Source: Glutamicibacter mishrai
GTDB taxonomy: Bacteria > Actinomycetota > Actinomycetes > Actinomycetales > Micrococcaceae
Reading direction: 5' to 3'
Assembly (NCBI RefSeq): GCF_012221945.1
Contig: NZ_CP032549.1
Location: 1,674,001 to 1,738,000, forward strand
Length of the DNA: 64,000 nucleotides
Both the position numbers and the translations under genes were made by a program. How positions within the stretch are numbered: the stretch's first letter is position 1; each line of letters starts with the position of its first letter. The notes under the pieces are model-generated. The model worked only from the letters and a program-made list of their open reading frames with translations. It searched no databases and was not told the DNA's origin. Shown piece by piece: positions 42,964 to 52,175 of the stretch.

Positions 42964-43548
42964 ATGAGTTCCACCTATACCTTTGACGTGTTCAGCAGCC
43001 TGGATGGCTTCGGCAGTGCCGGCGGCGATAGGGGCGGCTACTGGGGCAAGCAGGGCCCGGAACTGCTGGCCCGGCGTCTGGAGCTTTACGGCTCGCCCTG
43101 CCATGTGGTGTTCGGAGCCAACACCTTCCGCCTGTTCGCCCAGTTCTGGGAAGAGGTAGAGCAGAATCCCGAAGTCGAGGATCCCTGGGGCGTGGCCCTT
43201 CATCGGCAGCCGGCCACCGTCATCTCCACGACCCTCCAGGAGCCGTTGAACTGGCCGGATGCCACCTTGGAGCGCGAGGACGCGGTAGAGGTGGTGCTGC
43301 GGCTGAAAAACAACTCCACCTTGCCCCTGCGTTCGCACGGCAGCCTGGCGATGAATCACTCCCTGCTGGAGGCCGGGTTGGTGGATTTCATCCAGATGAC
43401 CATCTTCCCCGTTCTCACCGGCCGCAGCGGCAGCGACCCGGTCCTTGCCGGGGTGGATGACTATGACCTTGAACTGGTGGATTCACGCCTTCTGGATGGC
43501 AGCATCCAGGAACTGACATACCGTCCAACGCTTCATCGGGCTGCCTGA
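42964..43548 (+). CDS. RibD C-terminal / dihydrofolate reductase-like protein
   Basis: 194 residues, gggagg ribosome site. The first strand YTFDVFSSLDGFG and the VVFGANTFRLF motif (a His/Thr-position variant of the usual GRxTY) match the RibD C-terminal reductase superfamily; a final KNNSTLPLRSHGSLAMNHSLLEAGLVDFIQM carries the nucleotide-binding helix. Such stand-alone proteins are common in actinobacteria with unassigned roles. Confidence 0.85.
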   Translation: MSSTYTFDVFSSLDGFGSAGGDRGGYWGKQGPELLARRLELYGSPCHVVFGANTFRLFAQFWEEVEQNPEVEDPWGVALHRQPATVISTTLQEPLNWPDATLEREDAVEVVLRLKNNSTLPLRSHGSLAMNHSLLEAGLVDFIQMTIFPVLTGRSGSDPVLAGVDDYDLELVDSRLLDGSIQELTYRPTLHRAA

Positions 43549-43654
43549 ACCCTGAAAATGTCCCTGTAATAATGCTTCATTGCGCCTATTTATGCACCAA
43601 TTGGTTATAAGTTCGTAGGTGATCAGACTCGAACGCGCGTAGGCGAGGCCAGCA

Positions 43655-44635
43655 ATGAAGAATCCGAAGAATTTTCCAGTCATTTTCGCCCTCATCGCAG
43701 CCCTGGCACTGTCTGGCTGCTCGGCAGTCGCCCCAACGGCGGACCAGACGGATTCTGCCAAGCCCTCAAGCTCCAGCTCGACGGCTCCGTCCAGCTCAGC
43801 AAGCGCAACACCGACCGAGAGCCGGCTCAAGGACCTCACCGTGGACATGGCGATGTCCGCGAGCATTCCCTCCGTGTGCGGATTCCCCGCCGGAAAACTC
43901 TCCAAAGGCGTCCTGCAGAAAAAACACCCGCAGTATTCCAACGCCAGCGTCCCCAACATCCCATCCAAGAAGCTGGTCGTCGCCGGGGACCTCACCGGGG
44001 ATGGCATCAAGGAGCTCGCCGCCGTGATCTACTGCGACAAGGGCGGGGTGCGCTGGCCCTCGCACATCCAGCTCTTCGAAAACACCGCCAAGGGCATCGC
44101 CGCTCTGGGCAAGCCCTTTCAAATGAGCGATGTCAACGGCGGAGCGCGAGGCATTCTCGAATCACTGAAATTCACCAAAGGCCAGCTGGAAGTCACCGAC
44201 AGGCAACTGATGCCCATGGACCCTGCAGTCCAGCCCACCGGCAGGATCAAGGCCGCCTTGAAGTGGGATGTCAAGAAGCTGGTCGCCACCGCCATCCAGG
44301 ATCTCGCCAATCCCGAGAATGGCACGCTGAAGACGGCAACTGTCAACGGCACCTGGTGCCAGCTGAGCGCCCAAAGCAAGATCAACAGCAAGAAGTGCTT
44401 GGAGATCAACTACCCGCAGCTGACCCAGAAGGGCCAGGACCCGCAATCCTTGACCTACTGGGTCAATAACGGCTTCACGGAGCTGGCCTACTTCGGAGCG
44501 CCGCTAGGCACCATCTACACCCCCGGAGCCAAAATCAAGGATCCAGCCAACCCGTCGGCGCCGACCGCGCAACAGGACCAGTACCGCCTGTACAACAGCC
44601 AAACCCAGGAAACCTACGTTCGGCAAGGAAAGTAG
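43655..44635 (+). CDS. Hypothetical lipoprotein
   Basis: 326 residues. The N-terminus is a lipoprotein signal with lipobox LSGC (cysteine about residue 22), then a Ser/Thr/Ala/Pro-rich linker (about 30-57). The body has no motif I recognise except a DLTGDGIKELA element resembling a Ca-binding/FG-GAP-like loop (DxTGDG). It is secreted and membrane-anchored. Followed within 3 bases by the convergent stop of the CoA-transferase gene. Confidence 0.75.
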   Translation: MKNPKNFPVIFALIAALALSGCSAVAPTADQTDSAKPSSSSSTAPSSSASATPTESRLKDLTVDMAMSASIPSVCGFPAGKLSKGVLQKKHPQYSNASVPNIPSKKLVVAGDLTGDGIKELAAVIYCDKGGVRWPSHIQLFENTAKGIAALGKPFQMSDVNGGARGILESLKFTKGQLEVTDRQLMPMDPAVQPTGRIKAALKWDVKKLVATAIQDLANPENGTLKTATVNGTWCQLSAQSKINSKKCLEINYPQLTQKGQDPQSLTYWVNNGFTELAYFGAPLGTIYTPGAKIKDPANPSAPTAQQDQYRLYNSQTQETYVRQGK

Positions 44636-44637
44636 GC

Positions 44638-46203
44638 CTAGCTGGCCGGGCGCATGTCTCCGGTTTCCTGGAAGCGCTGGTGCCAGCTCAGGGCCTCGCC
44701 CAGCAGGTGCGGGGTGTGCTTGCCGTAGCTGTCCTTGCAGGCACGATCGAAGTAGTCCTGCAGCAGTGGACGGTATTCAGGGTGCGCGCAGTTGTTGATG
44801 ACCAGCTGGGCACGCTGCTTGGGCGACAGGCCGCGCAAATCGGCCAGGCCCTGCTCGGTAATCAGGATCATGGTGTCGTGCTCGGTATGGTCCACATGCG
44901 AAGCGAAAGGAACGATGCCCGAGATCTTGCCGCCCTTGGCGGTGGATGGGGACATGAACACCGACAGGTAGCCGTTACGAGCAAAGTCGCCCGAGCCGCC
45001 GATGCCGTTCATAACATGGGAGCCGAGCACGTTGGTGGAGTTCACGTTGCCGTAGATGTCGGCCTCGATCATGCCGTTCAGCGCAATGCAGCCCAGGCGG
45101 CGGATGATCTCCGGGTGGTTGGAGATCTCCTGGGCGCGCAGCAGGATGCGTTCGCGGTAGTGCTCCACGTTCTTGTTGAACTCGTCGATGCCCTCGGCAG
45201 ACAGCGAGAAGCTGGTGGCGGAGGCAAACTCAATGGTGCCATCTTTGATCAGCTCCAGCATGCCATCCTGGATGACCTCGGTGTAGGCGGTCAGGCCCTT
45301 GTAGCCGCCGCGGGCCAAGCCGGCGAGCACCGCATTGGCGATATTGCCGACGCCGGACTGCAGGGGCAGCAGCCTCTCGGAGAGGCGGCCGGCGCGGATT
45401 TCCGAGTCCAGGAAGGCCAGCAGGTGATCGGCGATCTTCTCGCTGGTCTCATCCACCGGGGCGAAGGGGCTGAGGCGATCGGGCGCATCGGTTTTCACCA
45501 CGGCGACGATCTTGTCCACGTCAACGTCCATGTACTTCTGGCCGATTCGATCGCGCACCGTGGTCAGGTTGATGGGCTTGCGGTGCGGAGGCAGCGCGGT
45601 GCCGTAGTAGACATCGTGCATGCCTTCCATGGCGGCGGACTGCTGCTCATTGACCTCGATGATGACCTTGTCGGCCATTTCCAGCCAGGTCTTGTTGTTG
45701 CCCACGGAGCTGGATGGGATCAGGTCGCCGTCGGCGGTGATGCCCACGACTTCCACAATGGCCACGTCGATCTTGCCGTAGAAGCCGAACCAGGCGTGCT
45801 GGGCGACATGGGACAGGTGGATGTCCATGTACTCCATGTTGCCCTCGTTGATGCGGCGGCGCAGCTCCGGGTCGGACATGTAGGGCAGGCGCAGGTTCAT
45901 GCCCTCGGCCTTGGCCAGCACGCCATCGAGCTCGGGGGCGGTGGAGGCGCCGGTGAGCACGTTGATCTTGAAGTCCTTGCCTTCTGCGTGCTGGCGTTCC
46001 ATCTGGGCGGCCAGGGCGCCGGGAACGGCTTTCGGGTATCCGGCACCGGTGAAGCCGCTCATGGCTACGGTCATGCCCGGCTTGATGAATGTTGCGGCCT
46101 GTTCGGCGCTCATCAGACGATCAGCAAAGGCCCGGTGTTGGATACGCTCGTGCAAAATAAACCCCTTCGAAACTCCGTTGTGACGTAGGTCTATAACCTG
46201 CAT
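44638..46203 (-). CDS. Acetyl-CoA hydrolase/transferase (succinyl-CoA:acetate CoA-transferase type)
   Basis: 521 residues, cytoplasmic. Family features: SGFTGAGYPKAVPGAL near the N-terminus, LQSGVGNIANAVLAGL, GIGGSGDFARNGY and the conserved GKISGIVPFASHVDHTEHD segment. These enzymes move CoA between succinyl-CoA and acetate (or hydrolyse acetyl-CoA) and help recover acetate. Long open frames on the opposite strand are shadows. The neighbouring acyl-CoA ligase and thioesterase share the theme of acyl-CoA turnover. Confidence 0.9.
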   Translation of the reverse strand: MQVIDLRHNGVSKGFILHERIQHRAFADRLMSAEQAATFIKPGMTVAMSGFTGAGYPKAVPGALAAQMERQHAEGKDFKINVLTGASTAPELDGVLAKAEGMNLRLPYMSDPELRRRINEGNMEYMDIHLSHVAQHAWFGFYGKIDVAIVEVVGITADGDLIPSSSVGNNKTWLEMADKVIIEVNEQQSAAMEGMHDVYYGTALPPHRKPINLTTVRDRIGQKYMDVDVDKIVAVVKTDAPDRLSPFAPVDETSEKIADHLLAFLDSEIRAGRLSERLLPLQSGVGNIANAVLAGLARGGYKGLTAYTEVIQDGMLELIKDGTIEFASATSFSLSAEGIDEFNKNVEHYRERILLRAQEISNHPEIIRRLGCIALNGMIEADIYGNVNSTNVLGSHVMNGIGGSGDFARNGYLSVFMSPSTAKGGKISGIVPFASHVDHTEHDTMILITEQGLADLRGLSPKQRAQLVINNCAHPEYRPLLQDYFDRACKDSYGKHTPHLLGEALSWHQRFQETGDMRPAS

Positions 46204-46339
46204 CTCACCGGAATACTTTAGCCGTTATCGCCGGCAACTCAGACCACGAATGGGCCGATAGAACGGTGGGTGGCGCTTTTCTCGATGAGTTGCCCGCTAT
46301 TTGCGGTGGCCGGTTGCCCCAGCCTGCTCCGGCGCGCGG

Positions 46340-46657
46340 CTAAGCCAGGGACGCGTGGGAGCCGCCGCGAATGGCCGTGATCTCGATTCGGGCGTCCAGG
46401 GCCTGCACATATCGGCGCAGGGTGGCTAGCTGCACGCGGTCCAGGTCGCCGGTTTCCAGCCGCTTGATCCGCTCAACGGGCAGCTTGAGGATCGCGGCCA
46501 GATCTGCCGGGCTCAGCTTCGCCTCTTCGCGCAGTTCCTTTGGGGTCAGCTCGCGCGGCTGGCGGCGCACAGTACTCTGGCGCTCAGCGAGCGCGACGCG
46601 TTGTTCCTCGGTGAGGGCCTGCGGATCGGCATATGCAAAACCCATGTCTTCCACCAT
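46340..46657 (-). CDS. Helix-turn-helix (XRE-like) DNA-binding protein
   Basis: 105 residues. The central region REEAKLSPADLAAILKLPVERIKRLETG (about 43-70) is an XRE-type helix-turn-helix; the rest is charged, ending in EITAIRGGSHASLA. Short stand-alone XRE proteins are often antitoxins or phage-like regulators, but no toxin gene is adjacent. The start is uncertain (AGGAG abuts the first ATG; a second Met lies four codons on). Confidence 0.7.
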   Translation of the reverse strand: MVEDMGFAYADPQALTEEQRVALAERQSTVRRQPRELTPKELREEAKLSPADLAAILKLPVERIKRLETGDLDRVQLATLRRYVQALDARIEITAIRGGSHASLA

Positions 46658-46808
46658 CTCCTTTAATCGTGTCGGCGAGGATTGCCATCACTTAAGAGAT
46701 TATGGGCTGAAGATCGCGGACCCGCCGCTGGTGGCCGGGAACTCGTGCGAAGAAGCGATGAATTGTTCAAGAACCCGCGGTGACGCCAGGTTCGCGGGAT
46801 TTAACGCC

Positions 46809-46850
46809 AACGGGTGGCGTGCGTTCCTTGCGGAATGCACGCCACCCGTT
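46809..46850 (-). terminator. Terminator of the rpsF-ssb-rpsR-rplI operon
   Basis: A 14-bp perfect inverted repeat AACGGGTGGCGTGC/GCACGCCACCCGTT, with an inner TTCC-TTGC-GGAA extension, lies 25 nt after the rplI stop on the minus strand, followed by a TTAAATC stretch. Confidence 0.85.
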
Positions 46851-46874
46851 GAACAGAAGGTGGGTCTAGAAGAC

Positions 46875-47333
46875 TTACTTCTTTGCGGCAGCAACAACCT
46901 GCAGGCGCAGGTTTGCAACGACGTCCTCGTGTACGCGAACGGTTGCGGTGTAGTTGCCAGTCGACTTGATGTGGTCGTTGACCTCGATGTTGCGCTTGTC
47001 GATCTTGCCCAGACCGGCAGCCTCTACGGCGTTAGCGATATCGGTGGTCTTGACGGTACCGAACAGGCGACCGTTGGAACCAGCCTTGATGGTGATCTTC
47101 ACCGGCTGGGACTTCAGCTTAGCTGCAAGTGCCTGAGCATCCTCAAGGTTTGCAACAGCGCGAGCAGCACGTGCAGCCTTGATCGACTCCACCTGCTTCT
47201 CACCGCCAACGGTCCAAACGATTGCGAAGCCGCGTGGCAGCAGGTAGTTACGGGCGTAGCCGTTCTTTACCTCGACGATATCGCCAGCAGCACCGAGACC
47301 GGATACTTCGTGAGTCAAAATGATCTTTGCCAT
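46875..47333 (-). CDS. rplI: 50S ribosomal protein L9
   Basis: 152 residues. The N-terminal signature [30 protein letters not shown] is diagnostic, followed by the connecting helix and a C-terminal RNA-binding domain. Binds 23S rRNA at the base of the L1 stalk. Last gene of the operon, followed by a strong terminator rather than dnaB. Confidence 0.98.
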   Translation of the reverse strand: MAKIILTHEVSGLGAAGDIVEVKNGYARNYLLPRGFAIVWTVGGEKQVESIKAARAARAVANLEDAQALAAKLKSQPVKITIKAGSNGRLFGTVKTTDIANAVEAAGLGKIDKRNIEVNDHIKSTGNYTATVRVHEDVVANLRLQVVAAAKK

Positions 47334-47350
47334 GATGTTATATCCCTTCC

Positions 47351-47590
47351 TTAACCGCGGCCAGCGCCGGAGTAAGGCAGCAGGGCTACTTCACGTGCGT
47401 TCTTGATTGCCTGTGCGATCTTGCGCTGTTCCTGAACGGAAACGCCGGTCACTCGACGAGCGCGGATCTTTCCGCGGTCAGAGATGAACTTGCGCAGCAA
47501 TGCGGTGTCCTTGTAGTCGATGACAGTGATGTCAGCGGCCTTCAAGGGGTTGGACTTTGGTTTGGGCTTACGGATTTCAGCCTTAGCCAT
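47351..47590 (-). CDS. rpsR: 30S ribosomal protein S18
   Basis: 79 residues from the ATG at 47590 (ggagctcc site); longer frames enter ssb. Conserved [19 protein letters not shown] and [22 protein letters not shown]. Contains no Cys, the zinc-free form. Binds S6 in the small subunit platform; S6 is encoded two genes upstream. Confidence 0.98.
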   Translation of the reverse strand: MAKAEIRKPKPKSNPLKAADITVIDYKDTALLRKFISDRGKIRARRVTGVSVQEQRKIAQAIKNAREVALLPYSGAGRG

Positions 47591-47651
47591 CGTGGAGCTC
47601 CTTAGCTTTGGAGCCCGCAGAGTGATCTGCGGGATGGTGAATAAATAATGT

Positions 47652-48224
47652 TTAGAAAGGCGGTTCGTCAGCGCCTGGGTTGCCCCAGCCGCCACCGTTG
47701 TTTCCGCCGGTGCTCCATGGGTCAGCGGCTGGAGCATTCCATCCGCCACCCTGTTGCGGCTGCTGCTGACGCGGCTGCTGCGCTGGGGCACCTTGCTGTG
47801 GTGCGTTGGAGAATCCTCCACCGCCACCATTGCCGAAGCCACCGTTGCCACCGCCGGAGCGCTGGGTGCGGGTGACCTTGGCGGACGCGAAACGGAGCGA
47901 TGGGCCGATTTCATCGACCTCAAGCTCCATCACGGTGCGACGTTCGCCTTCCTTGGTGTCGTAAGAACGTGAACGCAAACGGCCCTGGGCGATGACGCGC
48001 ATGCCCTTGGTCAGCGTTTCAGCAACGTTCTCTGCAGCCTCGCGCCATACCGATGCGCGCAAGAACAGGGCTTCCCCGTCCTTCCACTCATTGGACTGGC
48101 GGTCAAAGGTGCGAGGAGTCGAAGCGATCGTAAAGTTCGCTACGGCTGAACCGGATGGCGTAAAACGCAGCTCCGGATCGGCGGTCAGGTTTCCGATAAC
48201 GGTAATAACAGTCTCGCCTGCCAT
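47652..48224 (-). CDS. ssb: Single-stranded DNA-binding protein
   Basis: 190 residues. OB-fold in residues 1-110 ([36 protein letters not shown]), a Gly/Gln/Asn/Pro-rich disordered linker with GGG and PQQ runs (115-175) and the acidic tip DEPPF that recruits replication partners. Encoded between rpsF and rpsR as in most bacteria. Confidence 0.98.
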   Translation of the reverse strand: MAGETVITVIGNLTADPELRFTPSGSAVANFTIASTPRTFDRQSNEWKDGEALFLRASVWREAAENVAETLTKGMRVIAQGRLRSRSYDTKEGERRTVMELEVDEIGPSLRFASAKVTRTQRSGGGNGGFGNGGGGGFSNAPQQGAPAQQPRQQQPQQGGGWNAPAADPWSTGGNNGGGWGNPGADEPPF

Positions 48225-48279
48225 TGACTCTCCTTAAAAAGATTGAACGCTATTTCTTACGACGGAAGGTTTTGCGTAA

Positions 48280-48576
48280 TTAAACGCGAGCCTCTTCCGG
48301 GCGGGTGACCTTGTGGCGCAGGATCTGCTCGTTGATCTTCAGCTGGCGCTCAAGCTCAGCGGAAGCGGCTGGTTCTGCGGTGTAGTTCACCACTACGTAA
48401 GTGGCTTCTGCCTTCTTCTTGATTTCGTAAGCCATCTTGCGACGACCCCAGATATCAACCTTTTCGATAGTGCCACCGTTGGAGCGAACAACCTCGAGGT
48501 ACTTCTCGATGGTTGGCTCTACGGTGCGGTCATCGACCTCTGGATCAATGAGGACCATAAGTTCATAAGCACGCAT
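48280..48576 (-). CDS. rpsF: 30S ribosomal protein S6
   Basis: 98 residues from the ATG at 48576, with an excellent aggagg site; a longer frame adds 15 residues of no value. MRAYELMVLIDPEVDD and WGRRKMAYEIKKKAEATYVVVNY are typical. First gene of the operon. Confidence 0.98.
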   Translation of the reverse strand: MRAYELMVLIDPEVDDRTVEPTIEKYLEVVRSNGGTIEKVDIWGRRKMAYEIKKKAEATYVVVNYTAEPAASAELERQLKINEQILRHKVTRPEEARV

Positions 48577-48746
48577 GTGAACCCACCTCCTTTGGGCTAA
48601 ACGGTCGCGGTATTTCCGCAACAGGAGGTTCTTGCGTTATCCATGCACCAGACACCCAACTTTCGGGCATGCAGTGGCACAGACCTTTCAATCCTACCCG
48701 AGATCATCGCGCAAGCATAAGCCTTCGTGTCCTAGATCATGGATGG

Positions 48747-50837
48747 CTACTTGGAATCGATCGCCTGCTGCAGCCTCTGGCCGAAGATCGGGACCAGCGT
48801 GCTCATGTAGGTATCGCTGATGTGGTGCTTGTCGCGGTAGATCAGCACGTTGCCGACCACGGCCGGACAGGTGCCATCCACGCAGAACTGGTCACTGAAG
48901 TCCAAGAGCTTGACCCGCGGCTCCAGCTTGGCGGCCGCCTTGGTGGGATCCGCCTTGTCGAAGGCGCCCTTTTCCGGGAAGGAGCACGCTTCAGGATTCT
49001 CGATGTTCTGCTCCACGCAGTCCCTGGCATAGGAGTCCTGTGGCGGCCGTGGGGTGTCGACAATGGGATAGACCGGCAGCCCGGCATCCTCGAGCTTGCC
49101 CCATGTTTTCGCCAGGCCTTGGGCCGGATCGGAGACGAAGGTGGAACCTGCCCAGTTGGAGGTGACCACCGCGTTGATGTCATTGCGTTTGGTCAGCGCA
49201 TCCAGGCTCTGCTCATACGCCTCCTGGCAGTTGATGCTTCCGTCCTTATCTGCCTTGCGCTGCGCTTCATTAAAGGGGCAGGAGTTCTTCAGATAGGTGA
49301 CGACCTTCCACCCCTTGCTCTTGGCATACTCGTTGAGCGCCTCGAACCAGTGGGCTGCATGGGAGTCCCCCACTAGGGCTACCGTGAAGGTGGCGTCCTT
49401 GCTCCCGAACTGGCATTCCTTGATCTGCGTGGACTGCGGATTCTGCACGCAATTGCCGATGTCGGGAAGGTCCTTGGCGGCCTCGGCCGGCACCGGAACC
49501 ACCTGGTGCTGATCGGTGACAAAGGCCGGAGCTCCCTGACCGAGCGAGGCAGCCCCAAAACCTTCGGGACGCTGTTCAGCCAGAGCGGTAGCAACCCGCT
49601 GCTCCTGCTTGACCATGCGCTCCTGGGTCATGCCCGGAAGCAGGGCCACCGATGCGGTCACCGCAACCATGGCCGCGCCGGCAATCAATGACCGCGTCGG
49701 GGACACCGCCAGGAAGCGCAGGTGTCGCATCGGCGTTTCCACGAACTTCAAGCTGGCCCATGCCAGGAGCAGCGAAGCGATCAACAGGGCGATGGACTGC
49801 AGGGGTTTGGGCTTGGCCCCGGCGAGTTCGGTGTAGAAAACGATCAGCGGCCAGTGCCAGAGATACAGCGAATAGGAAGCCAGGCCGACCCATTGCACCG
49901 GAGACCAATTGACGAGCCGGTGCAGCGAACCCGGACCCCGGGTGCTGCCGGCGGCAATGATCACCGCGCATCCGAAGACCGGCACGGCAGCGGCAATGCC
50001 GGGGAAGACGGTGGCCCCGTCATAACTGAAGGCAGCGATGCCGATGGCAATCAGTGCCACCAGCACGGCCAGGTTTCGCGTGGACCATGCGGTGGCCCAC
50101 CGCGGCAGCCGCAGGGCATCCTTCTCATGCGCCTGCACGCCCAGCGCCAGCAAGCCGCCAATAGCCAGTTCCCAGATGCGTGTGGTGGTCACGAAATACC
50201 CGGCAGAGTTCCCGGAGTATCCCGCGTAGGCCGAATAGCCCAGGGAGAACAGTGCGACAGCGCCGAAAACCAGCCACAGCCAACGGCGGCGGGCGGCGAA
50301 GTGATCCGAATGGGATCCGGGCATGGTGGGTTTGACCAGCCAGCACACTGCGAGGATCAGCAGCGGCCAAAACAGATAGAACTGCTCTTCAACGCCAAGG
50401 GACCAGAAGTGCTGCAATGGGCCAGCTGCCTGCTCGGCGGCCAGGTAGTCCACGGAGTCAGCGGCCAGCACCCAGTTCTGCACGGAGAACGCCGAGGCCA
50501 GTGCCTGGGTTCCCAAGGTGCCCCACTGGGTCTTCGGGAAGATCATGAACCCTGCCGCCACGACAACGAGAATCACCAGCATGGCTGCAGGCAGGATGCG
50601 CCGGGCTCTGCCGGCGAAGAATGCGGAGAGCTTGATTCGTCCGGCGCGTTCGGCTTCGCGCAACAGGTGCGAGGTAATCAGGAATCCAGAAATGACGAAG
50701 AAGATGTCAACGCCGATATATCCGCCGGGAACCACGTTGGGTTCCAGATGGTATGCGACCACCAGCAGGACTGCCAGTGCACGCAGCGCTTGGATTTCTG
50801 GTCTGAAATTTCTGACCTGCACGGAATTCGAACTCAT
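48747..50837 (-). CDS. Membrane acyltransferase with SGNH domain (OatA/acyltransferase 3 family)
   Basis: 696 residues. Residues ~12-370 are the acyltransferase 3 membrane domain (IQALRALAVLLVVAYHLEP with the catalytic-loop His31, and ISGFLIT, RARRILPA), about ten helices; the extracytoplasmic C-terminus is an SGNH hydrolase-like domain (VGDSHAAHWFEAL near 489, KHHISD near the end with the catalytic Asp/His region). Such enzymes O-acetylate peptidoglycan, polysaccharide or lipids outside the cell. Substrate not determinable. Confidence 0.9.
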   Translation of the reverse strand: MSSNSVQVRNFRPEIQALRALAVLLVVAYHLEPNVVPGGYIGVDIFFVISGFLITSHLLREAERAGRIKLSAFFAGRARRILPAAMLVILVVVAAGFMIFPKTQWGTLGTQALASAFSVQNWVLAADSVDYLAAEQAAGPLQHFWSLGVEEQFYLFWPLLILAVCWLVKPTMPGSHSDHFAARRRWLWLVFGAVALFSLGYSAYAGYSGNSAGYFVTTTRIWELAIGGLLALGVQAHEKDALRLPRWATAWSTRNLAVLVALIAIGIAAFSYDGATVFPGIAAAVPVFGCAVIIAAGSTRGPGSLHRLVNWSPVQWVGLASYSLYLWHWPLIVFYTELAGAKPKPLQSIALLIASLLLAWASLKFVETPMRHLRFLAVSPTRSLIAGAAMVAVTASVALLPGMTQERMVKQEQRVATALAEQRPEGFGAASLGQGAPAFVTDQHQVVPVPAEAAKDLPDIGNCVQNPQSTQIKECQFGSKDATFTVALVGDSHAAHWFEALNEYAKSKGWKVVTYLKNSCPFNEAQRKADKDGSINCQEAYEQSLDALTKRNDINAVVTSNWAGSTFVSDPAQGLAKTWGKLEDAGLPVYPIVDTPRPPQDSYARDCVEQNIENPEACSFPEKGAFDKADPTKAAAKLEPRVKLLDFSDQFCVDGTCPAVVGNVLIYRDKHHISDTYMSTLVPIFGQRLQQAIDSK

Positions 50838-50914
50838 ATTGTTCGATCTGACCAGTTCCGGATGAACAACAGGTAATCAAACGGTATCTGCCCGGATAAC
50901 GGCAGATGGGAAGC

Positions 50915-51406
50915 TCAGCTGTCTCCGCACTGGGCGGGCGAGGACAAGGGATATTTGGTATCCAGCTTGGGATCCACCACCAGGCGCATGATGGCATCCA
51001 GAAGGACCTTGCCGGCAGCCCAGTAAAGCGGAATAAGCAGCCAGATGTACCAGCCGAGCCCTCCCGCGGTTCCCAGGATGACAGTTCCGAAGGTGACCAC
51101 AATGCCAAGGGCGTTGAAGATCATCATGATTCCGTGGGTGATGGAATTCCGTCGTTCCTGTTCGGCACGGGTTCTGGATTCAAGGCCTTCGACGGCTTGG
51201 GAGAAATGAGGTGTTTGAACGCTTTGGAACAATTCGCCTACTTGGACATCCAATGCCTTGGCCACCAGCGAGATGGACTCCAAACTCGCATCGTTGCCAG
51301 CCTCAAGCCGCTGGATGGTTCGCACGGTGATTCCGCTTTCCTGGGCCAGTCGTTCCTGAGTCCAGCCCTTAGCGCGTCGCAATTCTGCAATTCGTGATTC
51401 ATTCAT
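50915..51406 (-). CDS. XRE-type DNA-binding domain fused to membrane helices
   Basis: 163 residues from the Met at 51406 (MNESRIAELRRAKGWTQ). Residues 1-62 are a classic XRE helix-turn-helix (TQERLAQESGITVRTIQRLEAG); after a charged linker there are two hydrophobic segments (about 95-120 and 122-140), the '2TM' domain arrangement. A membrane-tethered repressor is possible. The start is not supported by a strong ribosome site. Target unknown. Confidence 0.75.
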   Translation of the reverse strand: MNESRIAELRRAKGWTQERLAQESGITVRTIQRLEAGNDASLESISLVAKALDVQVGELFQSVQTPHFSQAVEGLESRTRAEQERRNSITHGIMMIFNALGIVVTFGTVILGTAGGLGWYIWLLIPLYWAAGKVLLDAIMRLVVDPKLDTKYPLSSPAQCGDS

Positions 51407-51533
51407 GGCACTAAAGCTATCGAGAGGAAGCACGAATCCACCACGACAAGAGCACGACAGTTACCCGTCAGCAACCCGACAGCCTGGAAATTCACGGATT
51501 GATCTGACCTGATTGAATATGCACGTTGAGGCA

Positions 51534-52082
51534 TCAATTGCGCTGCTGCTTTTCTCTGATCAGGTCCAACGCTAGGACCGAGCCAATAATTGCTTGGCGG
51601 TGTTGCGTGCTCAATTGGCCGGCCAACTGCAGCGCGTAGGTGGACTTGCCCATTAGAGCGTTGCCCATTCCGGACCACTGGCGAGTGACGGTGCCAAGCA
51701 CTCCGCGGGAATTGGAGATCTGGAAATCGAAATCCCATACGCTGCCTGAGAGTTCGAGTTCTTCGCCCAGCATGGAAATGGTGACCCTGGTTTTGAACAG
51801 GGTGATCCGCTTGACCAGGCTGGCCAGCGGACTGTCATTTCCATCAAGGATTTCAAAACGATCGCGCCCCATGGTCATGGTGTCCTTGACCTTGATGACT
51901 GGTTTCTCCGGGCCGTCGAAGACGGTCAGCTCCCGGGCACCGGTAAACATCCGCCCAAGGGTGCTGCCGCCTGTCTCGACGTGGGCGACTTGCATGCCCG
52001 CGGCATCGAGGATCGCAAAATCATTCTTCGAGAAGTTCTTCGTCTGCTGAAAAACGAGCATGTCTTGGGCAAAAATCGTCAT
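51534..52082 (-). CDS. LURP-one/scramblase-like protein
   Basis: 182 residues from the ATG at 52082 (TIFAQDMLVFQQTKNFS); the longer frame includes 22 residues that overlap a hairpin. The beta-rich body with VFQQTKNF, DAAGMQVAHVETG, VKDTMTMGRDRFEILD and the DFQISNSRG strand is of the tubby/LURP-one fold, like cytosolic phospholipid-scramblase-related proteins common in actinobacteria. No catalytic role known. Confidence 0.7.
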   Translation of the reverse strand: MTIFAQDMLVFQQTKNFSKNDFAILDAAGMQVAHVETGGSTLGRMFTGARELTVFDGPEKPVIKVKDTMTMGRDRFEILDGNDSPLASLVKRITLFKTRVTISMLGEELELSGSVWDFDFQISNSRGVLGTVTRQWSGMGNALMGKSTYALQLAGQLSTQHRQAIIGSVLALDLIREKQQRN

Positions 52083-52132
52083 GCTGATGATTATGCCACT
52101 GATAAATTTTCTGCCAAGAGGCACTTGGAACG

Positions 52133-52166
52133 CGAAGAAGGCCGGCATTGCTGCCGGCCTTCTTCG
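52133..52166 (-). terminator. Hairpin after the M18 aminopeptidase gene
   Basis: Perfect 15-bp inverted repeat CGAAGAAGGCCGGCA/TGCCGGCCTTCTTCG with a TTGC loop, 10 nt after the stop on the minus strand. No obvious U-run on the minus strand. Confidence 0.7.
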
Positions 52167-52175
52167 CTGGACGAA

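Noticed and set aside
44680..46188. A 502-codon open frame on the plus strand
   Set aside because: It lies wholly antisense to the CoA-transferase, is a product of GC-rich codon bias, has abnormal composition (His/Gly/Val-rich) and no ribosome site.
49722..50876. Plus-strand frame of 384 codons
   Set aside because: Antisense to the OatA-like acyltransferase; protein-like only because of codon bias.
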